A stretch of 61,137 bases of DNA, taken from the IMG/VR virus record IMGVR_UViG_3300020732_000001, positions 1 through 61,137 of that record; one strand, written 5' to 3'. The stretch is from a virus. Shown one piece after another: positions 1-9,116 of this stretch (positions are counted from its first letter, which is position 1; each line of letters opens with the position of its first letter). Under the pieces are notes generated by a model. That model saw only the letters and a program-made list of their open reading frames with translations, did not search any database and was not told the origin of the DNA. The position numbers and the translations under genes are program-made.

Positions 1-99
1 CATCAGGCAATCTAGGACTTGGAGTTACTCCTAGTGCTTGGAGTGGAAAAGCATTTGAAACTCCTGCTGGTGGTATTTTAGGTTATTCAACAAGCTCTA
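1..99. repeat. Left copy of the 99-bp terminal redundancy (circular overlap)
   Basis: Bases 1-99 are identical to bases 61039-61137. The tail-fibre frame reads through the join without a break, so this is an assembly overlap of a circular or circularly permuted genome. An overlap this short that falls inside a gene is not a natural long terminal repeat. The unique genome length is 61,038 bp. Confidence 0.95.
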
Positions 100-848
100 T
101 GAATATGACGCAAAACGCATATTTTAATGGAACAAATTGGATTTATAAAAATACAGCAGCAGCTACATATTATGGACAAGGTGCATCAGGTGCAGGTCAG
201 CACGCTTGGTATACAGCACCATCAGGCACAGCAGGAAACGCTATAACATTTACCCAAGCCATGACTCTCACAAATAGTGGAACTTTATTTGTTGGTCAAA
301 CATCAGCAGTAGTTAATGAAAATGGTATGGGAGTTTCATCTTCTCAAACAAGTGGTGGTTCTGGTGTATTAAATGTAACAAATACTGCATCTTCCTCTGC
401 TGATAATTCTCCACCTGTGGTTATTTGCAAAGCAATGACAACTACATCATCATCTGCTAGATTTGTTCAATTTTACGCTAACACAACAGCAACTCCTATG
501 GGTGGCATTGTAGGAAATGGTGCTTCAAATGTACAATTTGCTTCAATATCTGATGCAAGAGAAAAAACTAATATTGCACCTATTAATGGTTCTTTAAATA
601 AAATTCTTGCATTAAAACCATCTTCTTTTGATTGGATTAAAGATGGTTCTCATGTAAATGCTGGTTTTATTGCTCAAGATGTTCAAACAGTATTTCCAGA
701 GTTTGTTGTTGAAAATATGGCAAATGAAGGTGAAGAACAAAGATATGGATTAACTGGTGGTATGAATGGTGGAATTATCGCTCATTTAGTAAGTGCTATC
801 CAAGAACTTAAAGCAGAATTTGACGCATATAAGGCTACTCATCCATGA
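1..848 (+). CDS. Tail fibre, C-terminal part with S74 self-cleaving chaperone (continues from 59274)
   Basis: This is the 3' part of the fibre gene that starts at 59274. Joined across the circular junction the protein is about 870 residues. The C-terminal ~100 residues match the Peptidase_S74 intramolecular chaperone: an SDAREK motif (Ser at about residue 772 of the joined protein), then GFIAQDVQ and a C-terminal helix. In this family the domain promotes trimerisation and then cuts itself off at the conserved Ser. An ATG at 99 is internal and is not a true start. The stop overlaps the next gene by ATGA. The role as receptor-binding fibre is inferred from domain and position. Confidence 0.92.
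   Translation, partial: SGNLGLGVTPSAWSGKAFETPAGGILGYSTSSMNMTQNAYFNGTNWIYKNTAAATYYGQGASGAGQHAWYTAPSGTAGNAITFTQAMTLTNSGTLFVGQTSAVVNENGMGVSSSQTSGGSGVLNVTNTASSSADNSPPVVICKAMTTTSSSARFVQFYANTTATPMGGIVGNGASNVQFASISDAREKTNIAPINGSLNKILALKPSSFDWIKDGSHVNAGFIAQDVQTVFPEFVVENMANEGEEQRYGLTGGMNGGIIAHLVSAIQELKAEFDAYKATHP
216..259 (+). repeat. 44-bp internal fibre repeat, copy B (copy A at 60537-60580)
   Basis: Bases 216-259 equal 60537-60580 exactly. Read around the circle the copies lie about 717 bp apart, matching the ~720-bp spacing of the 60319/61039 repeat pair. They mark a duplicated module within the tail-fibre gene (encoded core APSGTAGNAITFTQAM). Confidence 0.9.
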
Positions 849-1336
849 TTACTCAAGAAATAGTTAAACATTATTTTGAACTTAAAGATGATTGTCTTTA
901 TTGGAAAAATGTTGTTCATTTAAATCAATCAAAATTAATAGGTCAAAAAGCTGGGTTTATTCATCTCACAGGTTATCGTCATATTACATTTATGGGCAAA
1001 CAACACAAATCTCATAGATTAATATGGTTATATGTTTACGGTTACTTGCCTAAAGAAATTGACCATATTAATGGTGACAGGCAAGATAATAGGTTAAAAA
1101 ACTTGCGTGAAGTTACTCGTAGTCAAAATCAATTAAATAAGTCTTTAGCAAAAAACAATACATCAAGAACAAAAGGTGTATCTTGGCATAAAAAAAGTAA
1201 GTCATGGACTGTTCGATTATCTGTTGATAAGCAATCTAAAAACATAGGTTATTTTAAAGATTTAGAATTAGCCGAGCTTGTTGCCATTGAAGCTCGTAAT
1301 AAATATCATGGTAATTATACAAAGATAGGAGTTTAA
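845..1336 (+). CDS. Free-standing HNH homing-type endonuclease with AP2 domain
   Basis: The 163-residue protein has an HNH core (His57 region, then DHINGDRQDNRLKNL at about 73-87). A C-terminal AP2-like DNA-binding segment follows (about 105-150, pattern TKGVSWHKKSKSW). This combination is typical of phage selfish homing nucleases, which cut a target allele and spread their own gene. The ATG overlaps the fibre stop codon by ATGA, so it is inserted immediately behind the fibre gene without disrupting it. Its role is probably selfish; no intron is visible around it. Confidence 0.88.
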   Translation: MITQEIVKHYFELKDDCLYWKNVVHLNQSKLIGQKAGFIHLTGYRHITFMGKQHKSHRLIWLYVYGYLPKEIDHINGDRQDNRLKNLREVTRSQNQLNKSLAKNNTSRTKGVSWHKKSKSWTVRLSVDKQSKNIGYFKDLELAELVAIEARNKYHGNYTKIGV

Positions 1337-1337
1337 T

Positions 1338-1691
1338 ATGTCATCGCAAATTTTATGGAGCATAGACTGGATGGACGCTAGTACACAAACCATTAATGGT
1401 CATTCAGAAGTAGTATTAACAGCAGGCTGGAGATGCACAGGTACAGAATCAAATACAGCAACTCCCCCTGTAGAATTTACAAACAGCGTATATGGCACTT
1501 GTACATTCCCTGAGCCAGCAGAAGGTGGTTCATTTACACCTTACAGTTCGCTAACTCAATCACAAGTTGTTGGATGGTGTTGGAGTTCAGGTGTAGACCA
1601 AACTGCTACTGAAGCTGCTGTAAACACTAATTTAAACAATTTAATTAATCCAACAGTAACACAGCCACCGTTACCTTGGGCACAGTCTTAA
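1338..1691 (+). CDS. Hypothetical tail-fibre-associated protein
   Basis: A 117-residue acidic protein rich in Trp, Thr and Ser, with pairs of Cys (WRCTG, YGTCTF, WCWS). It starts 2 bp after the HNH gene and lies between fibre genes. I recognise no catalytic motif. A fibre accessory or small structural role is inferred from position only. Confidence 0.75.
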   Translation: MSSQILWSIDWMDASTQTINGHSEVVLTAGWRCTGTESNTATPPVEFTNSVYGTCTFPEPAEGGSFTPYSSLTQSQVVGWCWSSGVDQTATEAAVNTNLNNLINPTVTQPPLPWAQS

Positions 1692-1695
1692 TTTT

Positions 1696-1720
1696 AGGGT
1701 AAGCCATCAGCCCTTTTTGG
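1696..1720 (+). terminator. Possible weak intrinsic terminator
   Basis: A short AGGG/CCCT stem is followed directly by TTTTT in the 51-bp gap between two genes. The stem is only 4 bp, so this is weak; an alternative GCCA/TGGC pairing overlaps it. Confidence 0.3.
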
Positions 1721-1742
1721 TGGCAATTTATAGGAGAATGAA

Positions 1743-1964
1743 ATGAGTGAAAACACGAAAAAAACTCAAATCACGATAGACAATGTTGAATATAACTTTG
1801 AAGATTTAACTAACGAGCAGCAAGTGCTATTTCAGCATTGCATCGACTTAGACCGTAAAATAAGTTCCGCTCAGTTTAACCTTGATCAGTTGAACGTGGG
1901 TAAAAATGCTTTTATGGAAATGCTCAAAAAATCTTTAGAGACAAAACCTGAAGTAACAAACTAA
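1743..1964 (+). CDS. Small coiled protein, DUF6447-like
   Basis: A 73-residue protein of the form T-x-TID-x-x-EY-x-x-EDL followed by a predicted helix of about 45 residues, resembling the small DUF6447 proteins of phages. It follows a TAGGAG ribosome binding site and sits among fibre genes. Function is unknown. The family assignment rests on remembered pattern only. Confidence 0.7.
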   Translation: MSENTKKTQITIDNVEYNFEDLTNEQQVLFQHCIDLDRKISSAQFNLDQLNVGKNAFMEMLKKSLETKPEVTN

Positions 1965-1965
1965 T

Positions 1966-3471
1966 ATGTTTGGAATCACCCCTTTTGCTAAGGTTTCATT
2001 TGCTGCAATTGGGGTGGCATTTGTTGTAGCAACAACAGAAGATGTTGGAGTTGCCGATTCTCAAGTTTTCGCTGCTCAGTATGCGGAATCTATTACTGAA
2101 ACAATAACTCAGATATTTGATGTACAAAGTGAGCAGGATAACTTCTTTGAGGGTATAGTAGAAACCCTAACTTCTAATGACTCAAGTACGCAGGCTTCCG
2201 CATTTCTAGAATCACAAACCGAAAACATCACAAGTGCTGAGACAGAAACAATTACCGCTCAGTTTTCCGTAAGTGATACAGAAAACATAAACCTAGCAGA
2301 TACGCCAAGTATCAATGCTCAGTTTAGCGTAAGCGATACAGAAAACACAGGCATAGCCGATTCTAGTACACAGGCTTCATCTTTCTTAGAATCACAGACA
2401 GAAAATATTACTCTTGCAGATACAGAAGCGGCAAGTATTCAGTTCCAATTCACCGTTACTGAGCCAATTACTAGTGCAGAGTCAGAGTCTATATCCGTCC
2501 AGTTTAGTGCGACGATTGTAGAAGCATGGGGGCAAACACCGTATAGCGTTCCTCAACAGCCTAGTATTGCTTCATTTGCTATGGCAGGAAGTCCGTTTGC
2601 AGGTAGTTTTAATACTGTTGGATTCTTGGAAAACCCATCTTATGTGGTACAGGCTAACCTATTAGATTCAATTACTGAAAACGCCACAATAACTGAAACT
2701 GAAACAATAACAGCTCAGTTCCCACTAAGCATAGCCGAAAACACAACGGTACTAGATACGCCAACAATCACCGCTCAATTCTTAGAAAGTTTAAATGAAA
2801 ACTTTGGTATTGCTGACTTTAGTACACAGACATCATCTTTTATAGAAAGCTTAACTGAAGCAACGACAATCGCTGAAGTTGAAACAATTATTGCTGGGTT
2901 TGTGGAAAGTATAGTTGAGCCGACTACATTAAATAATTCACAAAGTATAACCGCCCAGTTTGTAGAAATAATTGCTGAAGCGATAACAGTAGTCGATTCT
3001 AGTACCCAGCAGTCTAATTTCCTTGATAGTATTGTTGAAGCCTTTACTATTTTAGACTCGCAAATTACATCAGGTTGGATTAGAATTGATGATAGTGAAA
3101 CAGCTAATTGGGGTTTTAGGAATCAAATAATTAATGAGATTGGCGGATTTGCAACAAGTACATTTGCTGGTACGCCATTTGCAGGGGATTTAAATTTTTC
3201 AAAAGTTGTACCAAATCCAATTATTGATGTCAACATTCCAAATTGGGCTACGATTAACAATACAGAAAATGCAAGTTGGAATTATAGAAATCAAATAATT
3301 AATGAAATAGGTGGGTTTGCTACTTGTACTTTTGGAGGTGCACCATTTGCAGGATATTTGAGTTTTTCAGGTATTGTGCCTAATCCAATACTAGATCAAA
3401 ATACACCAAGCTGGGCAGGAATAAGTAATAATCAAGCAACAAACTGGGTATTAATTAACAATACACAATAA
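1966..3471 (+). CDS. Repetitive adhesin-like tail protein
   Basis: This 501-residue protein is built mostly from degenerate repeats of roughly 20-25 residues with the pattern ES-x-TE-x-x-T-x-AD-x-x-T-x-x-A-x-F, from about residue 30 to 365. The C-terminal third holds two longer repeats containing RNQIINEIGGFAT and PFAG-x-L-x-F. Such low-complexity Thr/Ser/Glu repeat stalks are common in phage fibres and surface adhesins. No catalytic motif is visible. It starts one base after the preceding stop, among fibre genes. A stalk role is inferred. Confidence 0.8.
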   Translation: MFGITPFAKVSFAAIGVAFVVATTEDVGVADSQVFAAQYAESITETITQIFDVQSEQDNFFEGIVETLTSNDSSTQASAFLESQTENITSAETETITAQFSVSDTENINLADTPSINAQFSVSDTENTGIADSSTQASSFLESQTENITLADTEAASIQFQFTVTEPITSAESESISVQFSATIVEAWGQTPYSVPQQPSIASFAMAGSPFAGSFNTVGFLENPSYVVQANLLDSITENATITETETITAQFPLSIAENTTVLDTPTITAQFLESLNENFGIADFSTQTSSFIESLTEATTIAEVETIIAGFVESIVEPTTLNNSQSITAQFVEIIAEAITVVDSSTQQSNFLDSIVEAFTILDSQITSGWIRIDDSETANWGFRNQIINEIGGFATSTFAGTPFAGDLNFSKVVPNPIIDVNIPNWATINNTENASWNYRNQIINEIGGFATCTFGGAPFAGYLSFSGIVPNPILDQNTPSWAGISNNQATNWVLINNTQ

Positions 3472-3480
3472 GGAAACATT

Positions 3481-4917
3481 ATGGCAGAATCGTATTCAAC
3501 CTCATTAAAACTCACCATCATTGGAGCTGGTGATTTAGCTGGCACATGGGGTAATGTAACCAATGCAAATCTTGGTACCCTGCTTGAGCAAGCCATTACT
3601 GGTGTACAGGCTATTAATATTTCAGGATTAACCACTTATACATTAACAAATATTAACGGTGCATTAGATGACGCTAGAAATGCAGTTCTTGTATTTCAAG
3701 GAGGAACTTCAGCTTGTACAATTACTTGCCCAGGTGGTTCAGCCAATAAAGTGTATGCAATAGTAAATCAAGGATCTTATCCAATTACTATGTCTGCATC
3801 TGGCGGATCTACAACATTAGTAATTCCAGGAGGAATGACAGCTCAAGTTTATTTAGATGGAACTAATCAAAGCGGTAGTGGAGTTGGCGTATATTCTCTT
3901 TTAAATGGTGTTCCTGGAGATTTTAAAGTAGTTGGTACATTAACGGCTTCTGGCGAAACGGATACAGGAAATATGTCAGTAGGTGGAACTTTAAGTGTTA
4001 CAGGAACCACAACATTAAGTGGAACATCAACAGCACCTACGCCATCCCCAGGAGACAATTCTACAAAAATAGCAACGACTGCTTTTGTTAATAACATAAC
4101 AGGTTCTTTAGGAACCATGTCTCAGCAAAACGCCAATAGTGTAGCGATTACAGGCGGAAATATTAACAGCACTATTATCGGTAATTCTACAGCTGCGGCA
4201 GGAACATTTACAACACTTGGTGGCACAACGATAACGGCATCAAGTCAATTTTCAGGACCAGGAACTGGACTTACAGGAACAGCGGCAAGTCTTTCCATTG
4301 GTGGAAATGCTGCAACAGCAACATCTGCAACATCTGCTACAACCGCTACAAACGCCACTAATGCAACTAATGTAGTATCAGGTGGAACAATAGCAAACAA
4401 TGTAACAGCAACTACGCAGTCATCAACTGATAATTCAACCAAAATAGCAACAACAGCTTTTGTTCAAGCTGCTATGCAAATACTATATCCTGTAGGTTCT
4501 ATATATACATCTACAGTTAGTACAAACCCTAATACCTTGTTTGGTTTTGGAACATGGGTAGCATTTGGTGCTGGTAGGGTAATGATTGGACAAGATGGTA
4601 GTTCATTTATTGCTGGTGCTACAGGTGGTAGTGCTGATGCTATTATTGTTTCACACACCCATACATTTTCTGGAACTACAAATACAGGAAATGCAAATAT
4701 ATCACAAAATGCAGGTGTATATGGTAATAACGGAACTGTTTATGGACCATTTAGTTCATATGCAGGATACGGTAGTATTGCTCCTGCACAGGCAACAATT
4801 TCAGATAGCGGTCATACACATACTTTTAGTGGAACAACTGCATCACAAGGGTCTAGTGGAACAAATGCAAACTTACAGCCATATATTGTAGTTTATATGT
4901 GGAACAGGACAGCGTAA
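3481..4917 (+). CDS. Tail fibre with baseplate/collar-type tip
   Basis: The 478-residue protein has a Thr/Ala/Ser-rich beta-repeat body. Its tip has the pattern YPVGSIYTS...NPNTLFGFGTW...GRVMIGQD...GGSADAIIVSHTHTFSG, ends at QPYIVVYMWNRTA, and carries two HTHTFSG metal-binding-type motifs. This tip is shared with T4 gp10/gp12-like and collar-domain fibres, where His-x-His motifs coordinate metal in the needle. The ATG at 3481 follows an AAGGAA site. It probably acts as a second receptor-binding fibre. Confidence 0.85.
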   Translation: MAESYSTSLKLTIIGAGDLAGTWGNVTNANLGTLLEQAITGVQAINISGLTTYTLTNINGALDDARNAVLVFQGGTSACTITCPGGSANKVYAIVNQGSYPITMSASGGSTTLVIPGGMTAQVYLDGTNQSGSGVGVYSLLNGVPGDFKVVGTLTASGETDTGNMSVGGTLSVTGTTTLSGTSTAPTPSPGDNSTKIATTAFVNNITGSLGTMSQQNANSVAITGGNINSTIIGNSTAAAGTFTTLGGTTITASSQFSGPGTGLTGTAASLSIGGNAATATSATSATTATNATNATNVVSGGTIANNVTATTQSSTDNSTKIATTAFVQAAMQILYPVGSIYTSTVSTNPNTLFGFGTWVAFGAGRVMIGQDGSSFIAGATGGSADAIIVSHTHTFSGTTNTGNANISQNAGVYGNNGTVYGPFSSYAGYGSIAPAQATISDSGHTHTFSGTTASQGSSGTNANLQPYIVVYMWNRTA

Positions 4918-4926
4918 AAATAGTGA

Positions 4927-5379
4927 ATGCCAGACATAAACCCTATTGCCGAAGGAGCAAAGTCTTTAGCTGAGAGCCTTGAACAAAGTAGAGAGGCTGG
5001 AAAGAAGCTCACTAAAAGCATTGAAAATATTCAACGTGATGGAACAGAGGTCGCTTTACAGGAATTAGAAGCACGAAAGAAGCACAAGATTCACGAAGAA
5101 GCAATGGAGAACTCGATGATATATCGAGCAATCCAAGAGTATCAAAATCAAAGTGCAATTATAGAAGCAGAAAATCAAGCCGAACGAGAGTTTAAAGCCA
5201 AGTATGGTGCTAAAGAATGGAGTAAGGTATTAGAGTTAAAAGCAGTAGTAGAGAAGGAACATCAAGAAAGTAAAAAGTATTACGGACATAAGTTGGAAGA
5301 CGTAAGGCGAATTCAGTTTTATTGTTGGTTTGCTGCGTTTATTATTACTTGTTTGTTGTTTTATTTTAATCTTGTATGA
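4927..5379 (+). CDS. Coiled-coil protein with C-terminal membrane anchor
   Basis: This 150-residue protein is highly charged and helical to about residue 128, with one hydrophobic segment at the C-terminus (FYCWFAAFIITCLLFYF). The tail-anchored topology and location just upstream of holin and lysin genes suggest a lysis-associated or virion membrane protein. It has no signal peptide and no recognisable domain. Its stop overlaps the next start. Confidence 0.75.
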   Translation: MPDINPIAEGAKSLAESLEQSREAGKKLTKSIENIQRDGTEVALQELEARKKHKIHEEAMENSMIYRAIQEYQNQSAIIEAENQAEREFKAKYGAKEWSKVLELKAVVEKEHQESKKYYGHKLEDVRRIQFYCWFAAFIITCLLFYFNLV

Positions 5380-5543
5380 CATGGGCAACCATTTGGTTCA
5401 TTGTTTATTTAATTGAGTTGTTCATCTGGGCAAATGTATGTTATTTGCATTTTGAAGAAAAGTTATATAAGAAACCAAAACCAAAATTTGATAAAGAACA
5501 TAAGGTGTTAGTACGAACCAAGAAAGATATAGTCCGTGGATGA
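5376..5543 (+). CDS. Small membrane protein (55 aa)
   Basis: The ATG overlaps the previous stop (ATGA). One N-terminal hydrophobic segment (about residues 2-25, MTWATIWFIVYLIELFIW) is followed by a Lys-rich basic tail. It lies in the lysis module between a tail-anchored protein and the holin. It could be an accessory holin, antiholin or spanin partner, but no lipobox is present. Confidence 0.65.
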   Translation: MTWATIWFIVYLIELFIWANVCYLHFEEKLYKKPKPKFDKEHKVLVRTKKDIVRG

Positions 5544-5613
5544 TGAACTGTTTAAATGGTGGACAATGATGGCATTAATTTGTATGATGTTAATTATTCT
5601 TTTAAAGGATTGA
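5536..5613 (+). CDS. Very small membrane protein (25 aa), GTG start
   Basis: A GTG start within the end of the preceding gene gives MDDELFKWWTMMALICMMLI and a short tail ending LKD: a short acidic N-terminus and one hydrophobic helix. It stops 1 bp before the holin start. The dense overlap of frames supports translation, but 25 residues is short and the start is non-ATG. Confidence 0.45.
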   Translation: MDDELFKWWTMMALICMMLIILLKD

Positions 5614-5614
5614 T

Positions 5615-6109
5615 ATGGAGTGGCTTGCACAAATAGCACCAGGCATTGCAACAGCATTAGGTGGACCACTAGCAGGACTAGCGGTTACTGCTATCTCAAA
5701 AGCATTGGGAGTTGATGAAAAAGACGTACAGTCTACGATTGACTCTGGTAAGTTAACTGCTGACCAATTAGCCAGTCTAAAACAAGCTGAAATAGATTTA
5801 CAAGCAAAGGCACAGGAGTTAGGACTTAACTTTGAAAAGTTAGCCGTAGATGACCGTAAATCAGCTAGGGATATGCAATCTGCAACTCATTCATGGATTC
5901 CACCATTACTGTCTCTTTTAATTACTGCTGGATTCTTTGGAATCTTATTTGCATTAATGATGGGTTATGCCACCAAGTCGGATGAATTGATGATTATGTT
6001 AGGTTCATTATCAACGGCTTGGGTTGGTATCATTTCTTTTTACTTTGGTTCATCAGCAGGTAGTCAAAAGAAAGATGAACTATTACATCAGAGTACACCA
6101 ACAACATGA
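5615..6109 (+). CDS. Holin, GTA/3TM holin family
   Basis: A 164-residue protein with a Gly/Ala-rich N-terminus, a central charged helix ending in DDRKSARDMQ, then SWIPPLLSLLITAGFFGIL and a second hydrophobic stretch ending YFGSSAGSQKKDELL. This arrangement matches the GTA-type 3TM holin family. Holins form inner-membrane lesions that release the endolysin or dissipate the proton gradient. The next gene, overlapping by 4 bp, is the endolysin. The start has an AAAGGA site. Confidence 0.85.
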   Translation: MEWLAQIAPGIATALGGPLAGLAVTAISKALGVDEKDVQSTIDSGKLTADQLASLKQAEIDLQAKAQELGLNFEKLAVDDRKSARDMQSATHSWIPPLLSLLITAGFFGILFALMMGYATKSDELMIMLGSLSTAWVGIISFYFGSSAGSQKKDELLHQSTPTT

Positions 6110-6621
6110 AAGAAAATTACGAATCTGCATTAGCACACGTTCTGAAGAGTGAGGGATTATGGAGTGATAACCCAGCCGATCCAGGTGGTGCTACGATGAA
6201 AGGTATAACCCTTAGTGTTTATCGTGAATGGAGGCGAAATACGCACATTACCAAAGAAGAACTTAGGGTAATTCCTGATGAAGAAGTGTATAATTTATAC
6301 AAAGAACTTTATTGGAATAAGGTACAAGGTGATAATCTCCCTGCTGGTGTTGACTACGCCGTATTTGATGCTGCTGTTAATATGGGCGTGGGTAGGGCTG
6401 CCAAACTCATACAAGAGGCGGCTGGAGTTACTGCGGATGGCGTGTTGGGACCTGCGAGCGTATCGGCTATTCAAAAGACTGAAGCTAAAGAATTAATTGA
6501 AAAGTTCAGTCAACTAAAAGAAGAATTTTATAGATCGTTAGGTACTTTCCCTACGTTTGGCGTAGGTTGGTTACGTAGAGTTGCTGAAGTAAAAACATTT
6601 TCTGAATCCATGTTAGGGTAA
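6106..6621 (+). CDS. Endolysin, glycoside hydrolase 108 (muramidase)
   Basis: The 171-residue protein has the GH108 signature SEGLWSDNPADPGGATMKGIT; Glu16 is the predicted catalytic acid. The C-terminal part has the paired peptidoglycan-binding region (GVTADGVLGPASV). It is predicted to cut peptidoglycan glycan strands. There is no signal peptide, so release would depend on the holin encoded immediately upstream. Length fits the family. Confidence 0.93.
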   Translation: MKENYESALAHVLKSEGLWSDNPADPGGATMKGITLSVYREWRRNTHITKEELRVIPDEEVYNLYKELYWNKVQGDNLPAGVDYAVFDAAVNMGVGRAAKLIQEAAGVTADGVLGPASVSAIQKTEAKELIEKFSQLKEEFYRSLGTFPTFGVGWLRRVAEVKTFSESMLG

Positions 6622-6626
6622 ACCCT

Positions 6627-9071
6627 ATGCCTTTACGCAAATTAACTTTAAAGCCTGGTTTGTATCGAGAAGGCACAAATTATTCCAACTCTGGTGGTTG
6701 GTATGATGGTGACAAAGTTCGATTTCGTGCTGGGCTACCTGAAAAAATTGGTGGCTGGACACAAGTTAATTCAAACACATTCAATGGAATAGCAAGATCA
6801 TTATGGGTGTGGTCAAGTGCAACAACAGGTATTAGTAATAACTATATTGGTGTAGGAACCAGCACAAGTTATTATTTGTATTTTGGCGGTATCTACAATG
6901 ATATTACACCGATTATTCAAACAGATACATCGGTTACTATAACAACCAATGGAACAACTACTGTTACTTTAACAGACAATTCATATAGTCCGAATGTAGG
7001 GGATTACATTAATTTTTCTACTTCTTATACGGTAGGTGGATACACTTTCTTTGGTAATTACCTTGTTACATCAACGCCTACTTCTACAACTTATACAATT
7101 ACTGCAACAAGTGCACCATCGTCTGCAAGTGCAACCGTTACTGTTAATTATTTATATCCAAGTGGATTAAGTACTTATACAACAGGTACTGGATGGGGAG
7201 CAGGATCTTGGAGTGGAACTACAGGTTTTTCTACAGTTAATTTAACCAATCCTTTTACTACAACTGCAAGTAGTTATGTTGTTTCAGTTACGCAAACAGC
7301 ACATGGCTTAACAACAGGTAATTCAGTATCTTTTTTAAGTGTAGCTTCCTCTGTTGGTGGAATACCTAAAGGTATCTTACAGCAGTCATATGCAGTAACA
7401 GTAACAGGAGCAAATACATATACTATAAATGTAACGGCTGCTTGGTCTCCTAATGCGGTAACTTCAGCAACAGGTGGTGGAGCAGTTACAGTATTTATTC
7501 CAGCCACATCTTCTACATCAACACCATCTGCCATAGGATGGGGACAAGCATCTTCATCAGGTAGTGCATCATCAGGAACACAATTAAGGTTATGGTCAAA
7601 CGATAACTTTGGAGCGGATCTTGTTTTTTCTCCTCGTGGTGGTCCTATTTATTATTGGCAAAATTCCAATGGGGTATCAAGCCGTGGTGTATCTTTACAG
7701 TCATTGGCTAATCAAACAACTCTATTACTTGATTCAGTAACATTTAGTTCTGGATCGACTAGCATTACGGTAACATCAGCAAATGCACCTTATATATATC
7801 CATATATGTATATTTCTGGAACAGGTATTCCAGCAAACACTTATATCGTAGCCATGAATAATGTAACTGGTATTGGAACAATTAGTAACACAACAACGGC
7901 TCCTTCGAGTGGTAGTTATACAATTACTTATGCTGGTGCATTTGTACCCAATTCAACTTATCAGGTTCTTTCTTCTGAGGTGCAAGAGTTTTTAATTTGT
8001 TTTGGTGCTAATCCTTATAGTCCTGGATCACCTAATACTTCATTTAATCCTTTATTGGTAAGATGGTCAGATCAAGGAAATGTATATCAATGGATTCCAG
8101 AAATAACCAATCAATCTGGTGAATACGCATTAGGAAATGGATCTTATATTGTTGGAGCAAGGTCAACTCGTCAAGAGATTTTAGTTTGGACTGATTCAGC
8201 TTTATATTCAATGCAATATATTGGCACTCCTTATGTATGGGGATTCCAGCTCTTAATGGATAATATATCGATTATGAGTCCTAACTGTATGATTACGATT
8301 AATAATGTAACGTATTGGATGGGTCGTGATCGTTTTTACATGTATAACGGTACTGTTCAAACCTTGCCTTGTGATTTAAAACAATACATATTTGATAATA
8401 TTAATCAAAACCAAAACTTTCAAGTTTTTGTAGGATCTAATGAAGGATTTAATGAAGTATGGTGGTTCTATGTTTCTATTGATGGAAACAATGGTTCTAA
8501 TACTCAACCCAATTCTGTTATTGATAAATATGTTATTTACAATTATGTAGAAAATACTTGGGCATATGGAACAATGGCACGTTCTGCATGGTTTCAAACT
8601 GGTATTAATCAATTCCCTATTGCTGCTGACTATAACGGCAGATTGCTTTACCATGAAAATGGCTGTGATGATGTTTCTACAGGAACTCCGCAACCTATAA
8701 CATCATATATTCAATCTTCTGATTTTGAAGTAAGTCCAGATGATGCAGGACAACATTTTGGATTTGTTTGGAGAATGTTCCCAGATGTGAACTTTAACGG
8801 TTCTACAACCAATAATCCATCTTTAACTATTCAAATTTTGCCAAGAAATAGTTCTGGATCAGCTTATGGAGTAGCGGCTAATCCTGCTGTAACCAGTTTA
8901 CAAAACTATACCAATATTCCTGAATATACAATTCAGCAATTTACAGCTGAAGTATTTACTCGATTAAGAGGTAGGCAGATGTCATTCATTATTAAATCAA
9001 CAGGTCAAAATGGAGTTGCATGGCAATTAGGAACACCTCGTTTTGATATTAGACCAGACGGCAGACGCTAG
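6627..9071 (+). CDS. Tail nozzle / DNA-stabilisation-like structural protein
   Basis: An 814-residue beta-rich protein opening with LKPGLYREGTNYSNSGGWYDG followed by KVRFRAGLPEKIGGW. The Thr/Ser/Gly-rich middle resembles inserted beta domains, and the last third contains WMGRDRFYMYNGTVQTLPC. Proteins with this opening act as tail nozzle or packaged-DNA stabilisation components (P22 gp10-like) in podoviruses. The assignment rests on pattern recognition and on its place before the ejection proteins. Confidence 0.72.
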   Translation: MPLRKLTLKPGLYREGTNYSNSGGWYDGDKVRFRAGLPEKIGGWTQVNSNTFNGIARSLWVWSSATTGISNNYIGVGTSTSYYLYFGGIYNDITPIIQTDTSVTITTNGTTTVTLTDNSYSPNVGDYINFSTSYTVGGYTFFGNYLVTSTPTSTTYTITATSAPSSASATVTVNYLYPSGLSTYTTGTGWGAGSWSGTTGFSTVNLTNPFTTTASSYVVSVTQTAHGLTTGNSVSFLSVASSVGGIPKGILQQSYAVTVTGANTYTINVTAAWSPNAVTSATGGGAVTVFIPATSSTSTPSAIGWGQASSSGSASSGTQLRLWSNDNFGADLVFSPRGGPIYYWQNSNGVSSRGVSLQSLANQTTLLLDSVTFSSGSTSITVTSANAPYIYPYMYISGTGIPANTYIVAMNNVTGIGTISNTTTAPSSGSYTITYAGAFVPNSTYQVLSSEVQEFLICFGANPYSPGSPNTSFNPLLVRWSDQGNVYQWIPEITNQSGEYALGNGSYIVGARSTRQEILVWTDSALYSMQYIGTPYVWGFQLLMDNISIMSPNCMITINNVTYWMGRDRFYMYNGTVQTLPCDLKQYIFDNINQNQNFQVFVGSNEGFNEVWWFYVSIDGNNGSNTQPNSVIDKYVIYNYVENTWAYGTMARSAWFQTGINQFPIAADYNGRLLYHENGCDDVSTGTPQPITSYIQSSDFEVSPDDAGQHFGFVWRMFPDVNFNGSTTNNPSLTIQILPRNSSGSAYGVAANPAVTSLQNYTNIPEYTIQQFTAEVFTRLRGRQMSFIIKSTGQNGVAWQLGTPRFDIRPDGRR

Positions 9072-9116
9072 GTTTACAATCTGTTCAAATGGTGATATTA
9101 TAAGGAGTATAAGATA

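Noticed and set aside
1-99. Biological direct terminal repeat
   Set aside because: The repeat is only 99 bp, lies inside a gene, and joining the ends restores one continuous reading frame. It is an assembler overlap of a circular map.
99-848. A separate 249-residue gene starting at base 99
   Set aside because: The frame is open upstream across the junction to 59274, and no ribosome site precedes the internal ATG.
1966-3471. CRISPR-like or DNA-level tandem repeat
   Set aside because: The repeats are degenerate and act at protein level inside one reading frame, with no spacer pattern. No CRISPR array was found in the window.
4586-4891. 101-residue plus-strand frame
   Set aside because: It lies wholly within the fibre gene in another frame and reads as His/Gln/Leu-rich sequence expected from a shifted repeat.
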